A stretch of 64,000 nucleotides of DNA from an uncultured Eubacteriales bacterium (lineage in GTDB: Bacteria > Bacillota > Clostridia > Oscillospirales > Acutalibacteraceae). The position numbers were made by a program, and so were the translations under genes. Position 1 is the first letter of the stretch. Every line of letters starts with the position of its first letter. Positions 8,348 through 17,500 of the stretch are shown here, one piece after another. The stretch covers positions 47,154 through 111,153 of the forward strand of contig CASFEZ010000002.1 of NCBI GenBank assembly GCA_949293815.1. The letters run 5' to 3'. Below the pieces are notes generated by a model. That model was not told the origin of the DNA, did not search any database, and saw only the letters and a list, made by a program, of their open reading frames with translations.

Positions 8348-9057
8348 TGGTCAGCACCTGCCTTTTCCAAGGGTTTGCGCAATGCGGTTAAAGCCAAGAG
8401 AATCAGCACCATGGATGGAATCATAAAGTTATCCGCTTTCAGCGTCAGCAGGCAGACCAGCGATACGCCAAGACCCGTAAGCGAGCTGACATGGTTCTTT
8501 TCCTTCATCCATTGGTCAAGAAAAATCACCACAAACAGGGCGGTCATCACGAAATCCAGCCCTTCGGTTTCAAAGGGGATGATGCTGCCGAACAGGCCGC
8601 CAATCGTCGCCCCGCTGACCCAGTAAATCTGGTTCAGGAGTGTAACAAAGAAGTAATACCAGCCCCTGTCCACCTCTTTCGGAATGTCAGCAGTGTAGTT
8701 AATGGAAAAGGTTTCATCGCACAGCCCGAATATTAAATAGGGTTTTTTCCAGCCAAGACCACGGTACTTGTCCAGCATCGAAATGCCGTAAAACAGGTGG
8801 CGGGCGTTAATCATGATGGTCATCAACAGCGCCTGTACCGGGTCAAACGCGCCCAAAAGCATACTGACCGCCACAAATTCAATGGAACCGGCAAAAATGG
8901 TCAGCCCCATCAGCATCGGGTAGAGAAAAGAGAACCCGGAAACATTCATATAAATGCCATAGGATATGCCAAGAAATAAAAATCCCGCCATAATCGGCAG
9001 CGTTCTCGGAAACGCCGCACGGAAAGCGAGCAGGATCTTTTGGCGGGTTGTTTGCAT
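8344..9057 (-). CDS. azlC: AzlC-type branched-chain amino acid exporter
   Basis: 237 residues from the ATG at 9057; the open frame extends further upstream but without family similarity, and AAAGGAG lies 12 bases before this ATG. Family features are visible: a leading [20 protein letters not shown], then [13 protein letters not shown], and [11 protein letters not shown], which is highly conserved in AzlC. The small AzlD follows directly. Substrates in the family are leucine, isoleucine, valine and azaleucine. No Lrp/AzlB regulator gene is next to it. Confidence 0.9.
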   Translation of the reverse strand: MQTTRQKILLAFRAAFPRTLPIMAGFLFLGISYGIYMNVSGFSFLYPMLMGLTIFAGSIEFVAVSMLLGAFDPVQALLMTIMINARHLFYGISMLDKYRGLGWKKPYLIFGLCDETFSINYTADIPKEVDRGWYYFFVTLLNQIYWVSGATIGGLFGSIIPFETEGLDFVMTALFVVIFLDQWMKEKNHVSSLTGLGVSLVCLLTLKADNFMIPSMVLILLALTALRKPLEKAGADQ

Positions 9058-9109
9058 GGGAAAAATCAACTCCTTTGTTGATTGCGGGGGCGTGCAGGCA
9101 ATAAAAGCG

Positions 9110-9139
9110 CCTCGGCAGCGATGGGGAATGCTGCCGAGG
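9110..9139 (-). terminator. Hairpin after the nitroreductase gene
   Basis: A perfect 10-bp stem (CCTCGGCAGC / GCTGCCGAGG) is followed on the minus strand by CGCTTTTATT. It is the third of three closely spaced hairpins (GGTTCC/GGAACC at 9166-9185, GGATGC/GCATCC at 9152-9165) between the nitroreductase stop and azlC. It may be a terminator or an azlC leader. Confidence 0.5.
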
Positions 9140-9188
9140 ACAGGCAAGGGCGGATGCGGGCATCCGGTTCCTGGCAAAAGGAACCGCG

Positions 9189-9707
9189 TCAGTCAATATA
9201 TATAAGCTTACCTTTGTTTTCCCGGGTGGCGGATTTCGGTTCGCCGTAGCCCAGCGCTGCTGCACCCCAAATGACATGATTTTCGGGTACCTGGCAGGCG
9301 GTCAGCGCCTGGCGCATAACCGGCTCATCACAAATATTTTTAAATTGATTGATCCAAACCGATCCAACGCCCAAAGAACAGGCGGCTAAAAAGATATTTT
9401 CCAGCACACAGGCGGTGTCCGCAATGCCATGTGCATAGTCCCGGGGAACGGACACCAGAACCAGGGTAGCGGCGCCGTAAAACTTTCCGTAATCCGGGCG
9501 GTTCAGCACAGTTTGCACCGCGTGCTGCAAACCGGTCAGCCTGTCAGGATTGCTGACGGCGGTCAGCTGCCAAAGCTGGTTATTCATGGCGCTTGGCGCA
9601 GAAAGCCCCGCCTGTAAAATGTCCTGCAAAATCGCTCGCGGAATGGCTTTGTCCGCAAACGCACGGACGCTTCTGCGGGCGTGTATATTCTTTAATACTT
9701 CGTTCAT
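9189..9707 (-). CDS. Nitroreductase-family FMN oxidoreductase
   Basis: 172 residues. The start ATG is preceded by a strong AGGAGG. The family N-terminal motif ARRSVRAF (FMN phosphate contacts) and SAPSAMNNQLWQ are clear, followed by the central helix ENIFLAACSLGVGSVWINQF and a C-terminal WGAAALGYG. It is a short single-domain member that normally works as a homodimer, reducing nitro compounds, quinones or flavins with NAD(P)H. The physiological substrate is not evident. Confidence 0.88.
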   Translation of the reverse strand: MNEVLKNIHARRSVRAFADKAIPRAILQDILQAGLSAPSAMNNQLWQLTAVSNPDRLTGLQHAVQTVLNRPDYGKFYGAATLVLVSVPRDYAHGIADTACVLENIFLAACSLGVGSVWINQFKNICDEPVMRQALTACQVPENHVIWGAAALGYGEPKSATRENKGKLIYID

Positions 9708-9738
9708 AAAAAACCTCCTGAAAAAAGCGTATTCATGT

Positions 9739-9768
9739 TTTCTATGGGAAACGGTATTTTTTTGTCAA
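9739..9768 (-). promoter_or_regulatory. Sigma-A promoter of the nitroreductase gene
   Basis: Minus strand: TTGACA (9768-9763), an 18-bp spacer, TAGAAA (9744-9739), about 32 bases before the start codon. Confidence 0.6.
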
Positions 9769-10215
9769 AATATCGTTCATATTTTTCACTGTATAAAGAC
9801 GCAAGCGACTCTATTTTTATATATTTAGAAAATAAATCTCAAATAATCTGTTTTATAGGGAAAATGTAAATCTATGATAACACAACATACAGCTTCTGTC
9901 AATGCGTGCAAAACAAAGCGAGAGCGCTTTTTTTCGCTGTGTATAATGGAGGGGAAGTTTTTGCATTTTAGCTGCAAGCTGTTTTTGCGGATTGCTTTGG
10001 TTATTTTGTATAAAAAATTATTCTTATTTACAAAATAACAAATTTTTGCAGTATTGTTTTTATGTTGTTAATTGTATGTTTAAAAGATTCAAACTCATTG
10101 ATAAAAAGAATCTGGTAAAATACCGTAGAACCTTTGGGGGATTGCTTATTTTAAAGATTGTTGATTGATATCTAACTTCTTCTATTTTAATATATATTTC
10201 AGGAGGTTTTTTATT
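9769..10215. other. AT-rich intergenic region
   Basis: About 450 bases without a convincing gene. It contains TATAAT followed by GGAGGGG (9942-9954) and several A/T runs. The promoter of the E2-like gene must lie in its right half, but I could not find a well-spaced -35/-10 pair. Confidence 0.5.
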
Positions 10216-11139
10216 GTGGAAGGACAGGTCAGTAAGATAAGTCGATTTGGGATTCAGCGGAAGATTGTCGCAAATATGACCAGCGAAAGCTGGCAGAATA
10301 TCCCGCACGTCAGCTATATTTATGAGCCTGATGTGACCGAGTTTATTAAAAAGTATAAGGCGTTTGACGCTGCGCTGCCGGAGGGGAAACATGTTACCTT
10401 AAACACCGTTATTCTTAAGGCGATTACCGAGGCGATTAAAGCCGCGCCCCAGATGAACGCGCATATCCATTTTGAAAGAAAGCTTGTTCGCGGTAAAATC
10501 ATTCAGTACGATAATATCGATGTCTCCATGCCCTGGATTCTGCCGGATCAGACCATGATGACCATCAATATGAAAGATATGGGCAACAGAAGCCTTGGCA
10601 ATATGACCGAATATATACAGGAAACGGCAGCAAAGATTAAAAAGACCGATTTGAACGAGGCAATGATTTCCGTTTCCATGAACGATACATTCGAGGCTTT
10701 GCGAAAAGGCAAGGTGCTTCGTGTCATTCAGCGCCTGATTGGCTCCAAGACCTCAAAGCGCCACCGCATTGTTCCATTGAGCGGCGCTGCCAAAAAGGCC
10801 TATGACGCCATTCCGGACGATGAGAAGATTACCAAAGCCGATTTGAAACAGGGTACCATTACCATTTCCAATATCGGCTCCATTACCCGGGGAATTGACG
10901 GAGCGGTTGCTCTGCTTATGATTATTCCGCCGCAGATTTGCGCAATCGGCATTTCCGCCGTTGTCAAAAAACCGGTTGTGGATACCGATGAAAATGGCAA
11001 GGAAGTGATTCGTTCTGCCGATGTCTTGCCGTTGAATATCTGCTTTGACCACAGAGCGCTGGATTTCGGCGAGGTCAAACCCTTCCTGGTCAGATTGGAT
11101 GAGATTTTCAAGAATCCCGACGAAATTCTGGTTTATTAA
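10216..11139 (+). CDS. Stand-alone 2-oxoacid dehydrogenase E2-type acyltransferase domain
   Basis: 307 residues. The GTG at 10216 is chosen because AGGAGG (10201-10206) lies just upstream; the longer frame from 10165 has no ribosome binding site. Only the catalytic CoA-acyltransferase fold is present: no lipoyl domain and no peripheral-subunit-binding domain. Active-site region DHRALDFGE near the C-terminus keeps the His and Asp of the E2/CAT HxxxDG motif but has Phe in place of Gly. TISNIGS corresponds to the conserved TxSNxG of E2. No E1 or E3 gene is nearby, so it may acylate a different acceptor. Confidence 0.8.
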   Translation: MEGQVSKISRFGIQRKIVANMTSESWQNIPHVSYIYEPDVTEFIKKYKAFDAALPEGKHVTLNTVILKAITEAIKAAPQMNAHIHFERKLVRGKIIQYDNIDVSMPWILPDQTMMTINMKDMGNRSLGNMTEYIQETAAKIKKTDLNEAMISVSMNDTFEALRKGKVLRVIQRLIGSKTSKRHRIVPLSGAAKKAYDAIPDDEKITKADLKQGTITISNIGSITRGIDGAVALLMIIPPQICAIGISAVVKKPVVDTDENGKEVIRSADVLPLNICFDHRALDFGEVKPFLVRLDEIFKNPDEILVY

Positions 11140-11154
11140 AAACATAGCAAAAAC

Positions 11155-11188
11155 AGAGCCGGAAGCGATTATCGCCGCCGGCTCTTTT
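11155..11188 (+). terminator. Terminator of the E2-like gene
   Basis: AGAGCCGG pairs with CCGGCTCT across an inner loop and is followed by TTTTGCTGTTTT. Confidence 0.75.
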
Positions 11189-11203
11189 GCTGTTTTATAA
11201 AAA

Positions 11204-11231
11204 GGGCTGCTGCATCCGCAAGCAGCAGCCC
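11204..11231 (-). terminator. prs: Terminator of prs
   Basis: A perfect 10-bp stem (GGGCTGCTGC / GCAGCAGCCC) is followed on the minus strand by TTTTTATAAAAC. Confidence 0.88.
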
Positions 11232-11239
11232 CCAAGGAC

Positions 11240-12424
11240 TTATTGCTGGATTTGAATGTCGTATCCGTGCTTCTTCAGGAAATTCGCAATGCGGTCATTG
11301 GGGTTCAAAAGACCGCTGATGGATTTGTCTACATTCATGGTGTCGATAATCAACGAAATGTATTTTGACATATCCACGCTGTGGTACCAGGGCTTGCTCA
11401 GAAGCTCATCGGACTGATAAATCAGGTTGGTGGTATAGATGCCATCAATGGTGCCGTTTTCATAGGCTTTGTCGAAATGCTCATATCCTTCGCAGAACAG
11501 ACCGAAAGCGGTGCAGACGAAAATACGGTTGGCATTCAGGTCTTTCAGCTTTTGTGTTACTTCCAGCATGGAATCACCGGAGGAAATCATATCGTCCACA
11601 ACGATAACATCCATTCCCGTTAAATCCTTACCCAGGTATTCGTGTGCCAGAATCGGGTTCCTGCCGTTGACGACCCGGCTGTAATCCCGGCGTTTATAGA
11701 ACATGCCCAGCTCTACGCCAAATACGGAAGCATAATGAATGCAGCGGTTCACGCCGCCTTCGTCGGGGGAAATGATGGTCAGATGCTCTTTGTCAATAAT
11801 CAAATCGGGCGTGGAATTGATCAGCGCCTTAATCATTTGATACATGGTTGTTACATTTTCAAAACCGTTCAGAGGAATGGCATTCTGCACCCGGGCGTCA
11901 TGGGCGTCAAAGGTGATGATATTGTCTACGCCCATGGTCATGCACAATTCCTGCAAGGCAATGGCGCAGTCCAGCGATTCGCGGCTGGTGCGCTTGTGCT
12001 GGCGGCCTTCGTACAGCATGGGCATAATCACCGTAATGCGGTGCGCCTTACCCGCAACAGCGGCAATGGCGCGCTTGAGGTTTGCATAGTGCTCGTCCGG
12101 GCTCATGGGGAGGTTTTTCATTCCAAAGCGGTTCGTTGTTACGCTGTAATTAAACATATCGCAAAGAATGAAAATATCATATCCGCGAACCGATTCATGA
12201 ATAACTGCCTTACCCTCGCCGGTGCTGAAGCGCTGGAAATTGGTTTTGATGATGTAGGTGTCTTTTTGATATCCGTCAAACAAAATGGCATACTTATGGC
12301 TGGTTTTGACCTCTTTGCGGTACTGAACGATATAATCGTCAACCTTTTTTGCGAGCTTTTCACAGCCAGGTGTGTAAATAATGCCGAGTTTGCCGACCGG
12401 CAGAGCAGTTAATTCTTCTGACAT
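11240..12424 (-). CDS. prs: Ribose-phosphate pyrophosphokinase (PRPP synthetase), long form
   Basis: 394 residues, against about 315 for the usual bacterial enzyme. Two type I phosphoribosyltransferase-like halves are visible. ATP/pyrophosphate-binding segment MPMLYEGRQHKRTSRE lies at about 135-150, catalytic flexible-loop KRR at 244-246, and the PRPP-loop VIVVDDMISSGDSM at 273-286. It makes PRPP from ribose-5-phosphate and ATP for nucleotide, His and Trp synthesis. The extra length is mainly an N-terminal addition and insertions in the first half. AGGAGG precedes the ATG and a good promoter lies at 12455-12483. It is divergent from the NUDIX gene. Confidence 0.9.
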   Translation of the reverse strand: MSEELTALPVGKLGIIYTPGCEKLAKKVDDYIVQYRKEVKTSHKYAILFDGYQKDTYIIKTNFQRFSTGEGKAVIHESVRGYDIFILCDMFNYSVTTNRFGMKNLPMSPDEHYANLKRAIAAVAGKAHRITVIMPMLYEGRQHKRTSRESLDCAIALQELCMTMGVDNIITFDAHDARVQNAIPLNGFENVTTMYQMIKALINSTPDLIIDKEHLTIISPDEGGVNRCIHYASVFGVELGMFYKRRDYSRVVNGRNPILAHEYLGKDLTGMDVIVVDDMISSGDSMLEVTQKLKDLNANRIFVCTAFGLFCEGYEHFDKAYENGTIDGIYTTNLIYQSDELLSKPWYHSVDMSKYISLIIDTMNVDKSISGLLNPNDRIANFLKKHGYDIQIQQ

Positions 12425-12454
12425 AAAATAACCTCCTGATTCAACCTTGCTTCT

Positions 12455-12483
12455 ATTGTACCTGTCTGCTGTCTTTTTTTCAA
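12455..12483 (-). promoter_or_regulatory. prs: Sigma-A promoter of prs
   Basis: Minus strand: TTGAAA (12483-12478), a 17-bp spacer, TACAAT (12460-12455); transcription would start about 20 bases before the start codon. Confidence 0.75.
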
Positions 12484-12619
12484 TAGGTTTTGGGAGAAAT
12501 AAAACGAAAAAAACGGAATTTTCTACCTTTTTCAGCGAAAAAATCTATCGCTTTTTCAGCGGTATTTTTGGTGAAAATATCAAAAATAAACATGTTGCAC
12601 TTTTTTTTGTAAAGGGCTA

Positions 12620-12648
12620 TTGAAAAAATGACAAAAAAAAGATAGAAT
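12620..12648 (+). promoter_or_regulatory. Sigma-A promoter of the NUDIX gene
   Basis: TTGAAA (12620-12625), a 17-bp spacer, TAGAAT (12643-12648), about 35 bases upstream of the start. Confidence 0.72.
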
Positions 12649-12682
12649 AAAAGCAGTTATCGTTTTGTTTAGGAGATTGCTC

Positions 12683-13423
12683 ATGCTGAACAGTACTGTG
12701 AAAGTTCGGGTGACAAGAGCAATCGGATTTTTTGACAAAAACAGGCAATATGAATATCAGCTGAATTTTGGACGGGGAATGATTTTTTCTGATCATGGTA
12801 CGATTGAAGCGGATACTTATATTATCGGGATTACCCATCCGGTCAAAAGATTCGAAGGGCGCGTGATTGCGGTGCTTCGCCGGAAAAAAGGCGGGTACGC
12901 GGTCGTTGCTGCGTGCAAAAATTCACGCTATGTGAATTATGACATCGAGGACGCCATCGCTTTTGCCGAACCGAAAGGCTCGTATGCTTTAGATTGTTTA
13001 TATGAAAATTCCTGCGGCGCGGTGGTCTTCCGCTTTATCAACGGTCAGCCCCGTTTTCTGTTGATTAAAAATTGCCGCAGCGCCCACTGGGGATTCCCGA
13101 AAGGGCACATGGAGCGCGGGGAAACCCAGGTCGAAACCGCAAAGCGCGAGGTTTTGGAGGAAACCGGTCTGCATATCGACGTGTTTGACGGGTTCCAGGC
13201 CAAATCCGATTATAAAATTGCCGGCAAGGTGGATAAGAATGTGCAGATTTTTCTTGCGACAACCAAGGACACCAAAACCGTCATTCAACGCGAGGAAATC
13301 GAGGACTATATCTGGCTTGATTTTCCTCAGGCGATCCGTGCGCTGAAATTCGACAATGATAAACAGATTTTGCGAAAAGCCCGCCGCCATATGCGGGATA
13401 AGCTGGCCATTGCCATTGAGTAA
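12683..13423 (+). CDS. NUDIX hydrolase with pyrophosphatase-like N-terminal domain
   Basis: 246 residues, ATG at 12683 with AGGAG 7 bases before. Residues ~105-246 form a NUDIX domain of the Ap4A-hydrolase type. The box G141-x5-E-x7-R-E-x-x-E-E-x-G-L is complete and preceded by HWGFPKGH. Residues ~5-95 resemble the short clostridial inorganic pyrophosphatase-like family: V-x-V-T-R-A-I-G, then Y-x-L-N-F-G, E-A-D-T-Y-I-I-G and R-V-I-A-V-L-R-R match its pattern in order. Known NUDIX relatives cleave dinucleoside polyphosphates or modified nucleotides. The fused domain could bind or split released pyrophosphate, which is inference. Confidence 0.82.
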   Translation: MLNSTVKVRVTRAIGFFDKNRQYEYQLNFGRGMIFSDHGTIEADTYIIGITHPVKRFEGRVIAVLRRKKGGYAVVAACKNSRYVNYDIEDAIAFAEPKGSYALDCLYENSCGAVVFRFINGQPRFLLIKNCRSAHWGFPKGHMERGETQVETAKREVLEETGLHIDVFDGFQAKSDYKIAGKVDKNVQIFLATTKDTKTVIQREEIEDYIWLDFPQAIRALKFDNDKQILRKARRHMRDKLAIAIE

Positions 13424-13500
13424 GCCATGAAACCTGCAATAGCCGCAGCGCCGCTGTTCGCCGATTGCAGTTGCGCATTGCGGTGTGTCGATAAACCGGA

Positions 13501-13545
13501 AAAGCAGAGCAAGCAGCCGTATGGCAGGTGCTGGCTCTGCTTTTT
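13501..13545 (+). terminator. Terminator of the NUDIX gene
   Basis: AAAGCAGAGC pairs with GCTCTGCTTT, with an inner stem around GCAGCC...GGTGCTG, followed by a T-run. Confidence 0.8.
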
Positions 13546-13610
13546 ATGTGCAGCGCAATGGTTTGGGCGGCAGTTTCGTTTGTAAAAATAGAAAAGAAAG
13601 GGTGCCGCAT

Positions 13611-14102
13611 ATGATAAGCATGGCAGCGTACAGACACGAGGATATTCCCCGTATGACAAAAATTTGGAATGCAGTTTTGGCAGACGGCGTAGAATTTGCC
13701 CGGATTGAGCCGTTTTCAGCCGAGGCGTTTGCTCTGTTTCTGGAAAAGCAGACGGCGGTAAACTGTTTGTATGCCGATGATATGCTTGCCGGTTTTTATA
13801 TTTTGCATCCGAACGACGAGGGGCGTCGTGCCCATGTGGCAAATGCTTCTTTTGCGATGGATAAAGCGTTTCGCGGCAAAGGTCTTGGCAAACAGCTGGT
13901 TGCGCATTGTTTGGACGAAGCAAAGCGCCTCGGCTTTCGCGCCATACAGTTCAATGCGGTTGTTGCCGACAACGCGCCCGCACTGCATATTTACCGTTCG
14001 CTGGGCTTCCGGGATATCGGTGTTGTGCCCAATGGTTTTTACCGAAAGGATGGTACCTATTGCGATTTGATTATGATGTACCGTTCATTATTGGATTCGT
14101 AG
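13611..14102 (+). CDS. GNAT-family N-acetyltransferase
   Basis: 163 residues. The ATG at 13611 follows GAAAGGGTG, and the in-frame extension upstream covers the NUDIX terminator and is not plausible. The acetyl-CoA pyrophosphate-binding loop R-G-K-G-L-G-K-Q-L (motif A) lies near residue 90. It is followed by A-L-H-I-Y-R-S-L-G-F (motif B) and the C-terminal strand YCDLIMMY. The substrate may be a small amine or protein N-terminus; nothing in the context decides it. Confidence 0.85.
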   Translation: MISMAAYRHEDIPRMTKIWNAVLADGVEFARIEPFSAEAFALFLEKQTAVNCLYADDMLAGFYILHPNDEGRRAHVANASFAMDKAFRGKGLGKQLVAHCLDEAKRLGFRAIQFNAVVADNAPALHIYRSLGFRDIGVVPNGFYRKDGTYCDLIMMYRSLLDS

Positions 14103-14180
14103 GTGGTTTATATGGTCGGGGGCGAGGTGGTCGTTCCGTTTGCCGCGCTTTCATATTACACATTTTGTTGAATATTATAT

Positions 14181-14250
14181 GAGTGTCTTGTCTTAGCTTT
14201 TTCATTCCATTTTGTCGAATGTTTTTTTGTGCGTCTAAAATAAGACACTC
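14181..14250. repeat. 16-base inverted repeat with Spo0A-box-like loop
   Basis: GAGTGTCTTGTCTTAG and CTAAAATAAGACACTC pair at 13 of 16 positions around a 38-base loop. The loop contains TTTTGTCGAA (14210-14219), which matches the extended Spo0A box. No target-site duplication flanks the repeat. It may simply act as a terminator of the acetyltransferase gene. Confidence 0.5.
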
Positions 14251-14437
14251 TTTGTTTACTTTTCGGTCTATCGTCATTTTGCACATGGCAAAATGACCAA
14301 AATGTTTTTGATTTGTTCGTTAATTTTGACATCTATATTTTATTTTTTTCATCAAATCTTTTCAATCTGTTCTCAAAATAACTAAAAAACATCTTAATTT
14401 ATATTTTAGAATTTTTCAAGGTTCTACATTTTGCCAA

Positions 14438-14466
14438 TTGTTTTCCTGTGGAATCCGCCCTATAAT
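14438..14466 (+). promoter_or_regulatory. Promoter of the large secreted protein gene
   Basis: TTGTTT (14438-14443), a 17-bp spacer and a consensus TATAAT (14461-14466). It gives a leader of about 100 bases. Confidence 0.55.
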
Positions 14467-14579
14467 AAAGTATGACAAAAAGTTGTTTTTTGTTCAAAGT
14501 TTCTTTACTATCCAAATAAGGAGGTCGATAGCGTTTTATTCGTCGCGGCACAATTTTTTAGTAAAGGAGAGAAAACTTG

Positions 14580-17500
14580 ATGAAAAAAACAAAAAAATGT
14601 CTTAGCGTTCTTTTAAGCATTGCGTTGATTCTTACTTCTGTCAGCGCCGGATTGACCGCCTTTGCCGCATCCGGTGTGTCGGAAGACCAGTGGTCGGCGC
14701 TGATGAGTGCCCTGCGTAATGAAACGGTAGCGTCCGTCGGTTATACCGGCACGGACGGAAACTATGTATTAAGCGACCCGGACGGCAGCGTTCTGACTGC
14801 TATGGACGCATTTTTTGCCGTATTCAGCGGTCTTGCAGATACCAACGGCGACAATGGCGCTTCCAGTTCGGTGCGTACCATCGATCAGGTGCGCAATCAA
14901 ATCAAAACCGAACTGAATACGCGTATGAACCCGACAGAATTTGTTCGGTATAATGTGGACGCTGTTATCAATATTTTTACGGCAAACGCCCCTGAAGTGG
15001 ACAAAACCGATTCCCGTGATAATCAGCTTACGGAAGTAACGACAACGGTTGCTGTCAGAACGGCGGATACCGTACTGCTGCAATATGAAAACCTGGAAGC
15101 TCTGCCGGACGAGATTTCCACCACGACCGTTTATACCTTCCGTCATGTGAACCAACATCACACCACTTCGGAATCCTCCGGTTGCGGCGGCAGCACCACG
15201 GTGAACTGGTATTTCCTGGGGCTTGCCACGCCTGAACGCAGTGCCGGCGGCGTGATTACCAAAACACAGCTGCTTGGCTATGCGCAGGAGCTGGCGGCAT
15301 ACGAGGATCTTTATAATGCCGATTTTGCCGCGCTTGTTGATTTGGGACTGGATGAAATTGCGGCGGTCAGAGCCGATTTGGTTTCGATTTACAATACGGT
15401 TCTGTCGTCTTTCTCGACTGTGGTATATCGTCATTTCTACAGCGATTACGATGTGCCTGCTCTGGTCGAAGCGCTGGACAGCGCAGCGATGGTCTATTCC
15501 TATATCCCGATTACAGAGGAAATCGTTTCGCTTTGCCAGACAGACACCAGCGATTTCACATTTGAGGAGCTGGAAGCGCTGTACGAAGAAATCCGTACAC
15601 GTGTAGACGCCTATAACGCTACCCCCGCCGAGGTGCGCGATTATATCGAAAGCCATGATATCTACAACCCGGCGGATACGGCGGATGTGATTGACGCGAT
15701 TCGCTATCAGGTTGAGCTTGTGCGCATTGCGGAATACAAAGAACTGGTCGATGCTGATTTGGCTCTTTATGCAGATTATGACGAAGACGCGGTTCTTGCC
15801 GGCGAAATCTCTTATGAACAACTGGATTTGGCAGCTGGTGCCATCCGCGGCAGATACGAAGCCATGAGCCAGTTTAAGGCGGAAACGGTTGCCGAGGTCT
15901 GCGGGGCGGATTATATGGATAACCTGAAGGCGGTCAGCGATGAGCTGGCGCGTTTGGTACGGGTTTCCGACTATGACAGCCGCTTTGCCGAGCGTTACGC
16001 CTATTTCATTGGAACGGTCTTTGTGGATACCAATTTGGATGACAGTTCTTCTGAGCTTTTGAGCGCGGTAGCCAATTATGATTACTGGTATACCGAATTG
16101 CAGGCGTTTATTGCAGAAATTCGTGAATCGGTCGGCGATGCAACGGCGGATCGCATTATGGAATCACTGGATGCGGAAATGACCGATTATATGGATTCCA
16201 AGTACAATGTCCTGAACGCCCGTTTGGAAACAGAGGTGTATACCGCAGCCGCGTTATACGATGATATTTGCACCCTGTATGGCGAGGTCGTCAGCATTGC
16301 CTCTTTGGATACATATAATAAACTCGATTCTGCTCTGGGGCAGATTGAGCATGATATTTACGAATTTTTAGAGGTTACCGAAAATTATGAATTGGACAGC
16401 GAGCTGGTCTCCACCTATCAGCGTCTGTCTGAAATTGTTTTGGACGACTATTACGCCTTTAAGGAAACCGGTGGTTTTGACCGCTATCAGCAGTCCTTTA
16501 TGGAAGAAATCATCCGGTATGCCGACAATAGCGAGCTGGCCAGGGATCAGGACTATGTGGTAACCGATGAAAAAGCGGAAACGGTTATCGATTTGCTGGA
16601 TGTCTTCTTCACCAGCGATGAATTTGCCGCCATGACCGGCGCGGATGTAACCGGCACCATTACCGGTGTTCTGGATAACCTGTATACCGACGAATTTATC
16701 AATACCGTTGTGCAATACCTGTATCCCATTGTTGCCAACGAATTTGTTAAGGTTTGGGCAACCCTGCCCGCCAATATTTCGCTGACCGGCGTGGATACCG
16801 GCAACAGCCTGATGCCCTCAGCAGATGTAGATTGTGATTTGCATTTGATGACGGTAGAAGAAGCCATGAACACGCTGGGGCTGTATTTGTTCCCGACCAC
16901 CCTTGGCGCGGCGATTGCCGATTCTTACCCGGATGTAGCCGAAGTGCTGATGCAGGCGACAACGGCAGCAACGGTTGACAGCAATCCCTGGGAGGATCCG
17001 GCGATTGTCGATCCCGAAACCGGTGCGCTGAACCTTCAGTGGGGCGTAACCGATCGCGAAAGCTTTTTGCAGGCTGCAACTGCCGCTCTTTCCGGTCTGG
17101 AACCGTTGCTTTTGGCGCTTCTTGCGAATAAGCCGATGGAGCTGCGGGGCGGCATTGGTACCGGTAGCGGTACGGTTTCCGGTAAAGCATTGGGCATTTT
17201 GGATGTCAGTGGACCTTTGACGGTAGACCCCATCGAACTGGTATTGTCTGCAACGGCGAATGAAGGATATAATAATGCGGTAGCGCCGATTTTAGAGGCG
17301 CTGGGCGTAACCGCTCCGAACGGCAATGATTTTGCCTCGACCCGTGATGTTTTGGAAAAAGGGTTGCTGGTTCCGATTGAAGCGCTGTTGGCCAATCTGG
17401 GCAATGCTCCCGTGGACACCATTCTTCGTATCCTGCCGAATATTGCCTATGCGGTATCCGCAGGTCTTGTTACCCCGCTTCTGGGCATGCTGAAAACGGA

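Larger units (their letters stand above)
14103..14579. other. AT-rich intergenic region with inverted repeats
   Basis: About 475 bases between the acetyltransferase and the large secreted protein. It holds a 16-base imperfect inverted repeat (14181-14196 / 14235-14250), a 9-bp hairpin TCATTTTGC/GCAAAATGA (14274-14296) that may terminate upstream transcription, and the promoter at 14438-14466. No gene was seen. Confidence 0.6.

Noticed and set aside
9961-10038. 25-codon hydrophobic peptide starting with TTG after GGAGGGG and TATAAT
   Set aside because: The -10 and ribosome binding site are adjacent, so the mRNA would begin inside the binding site; no -35.
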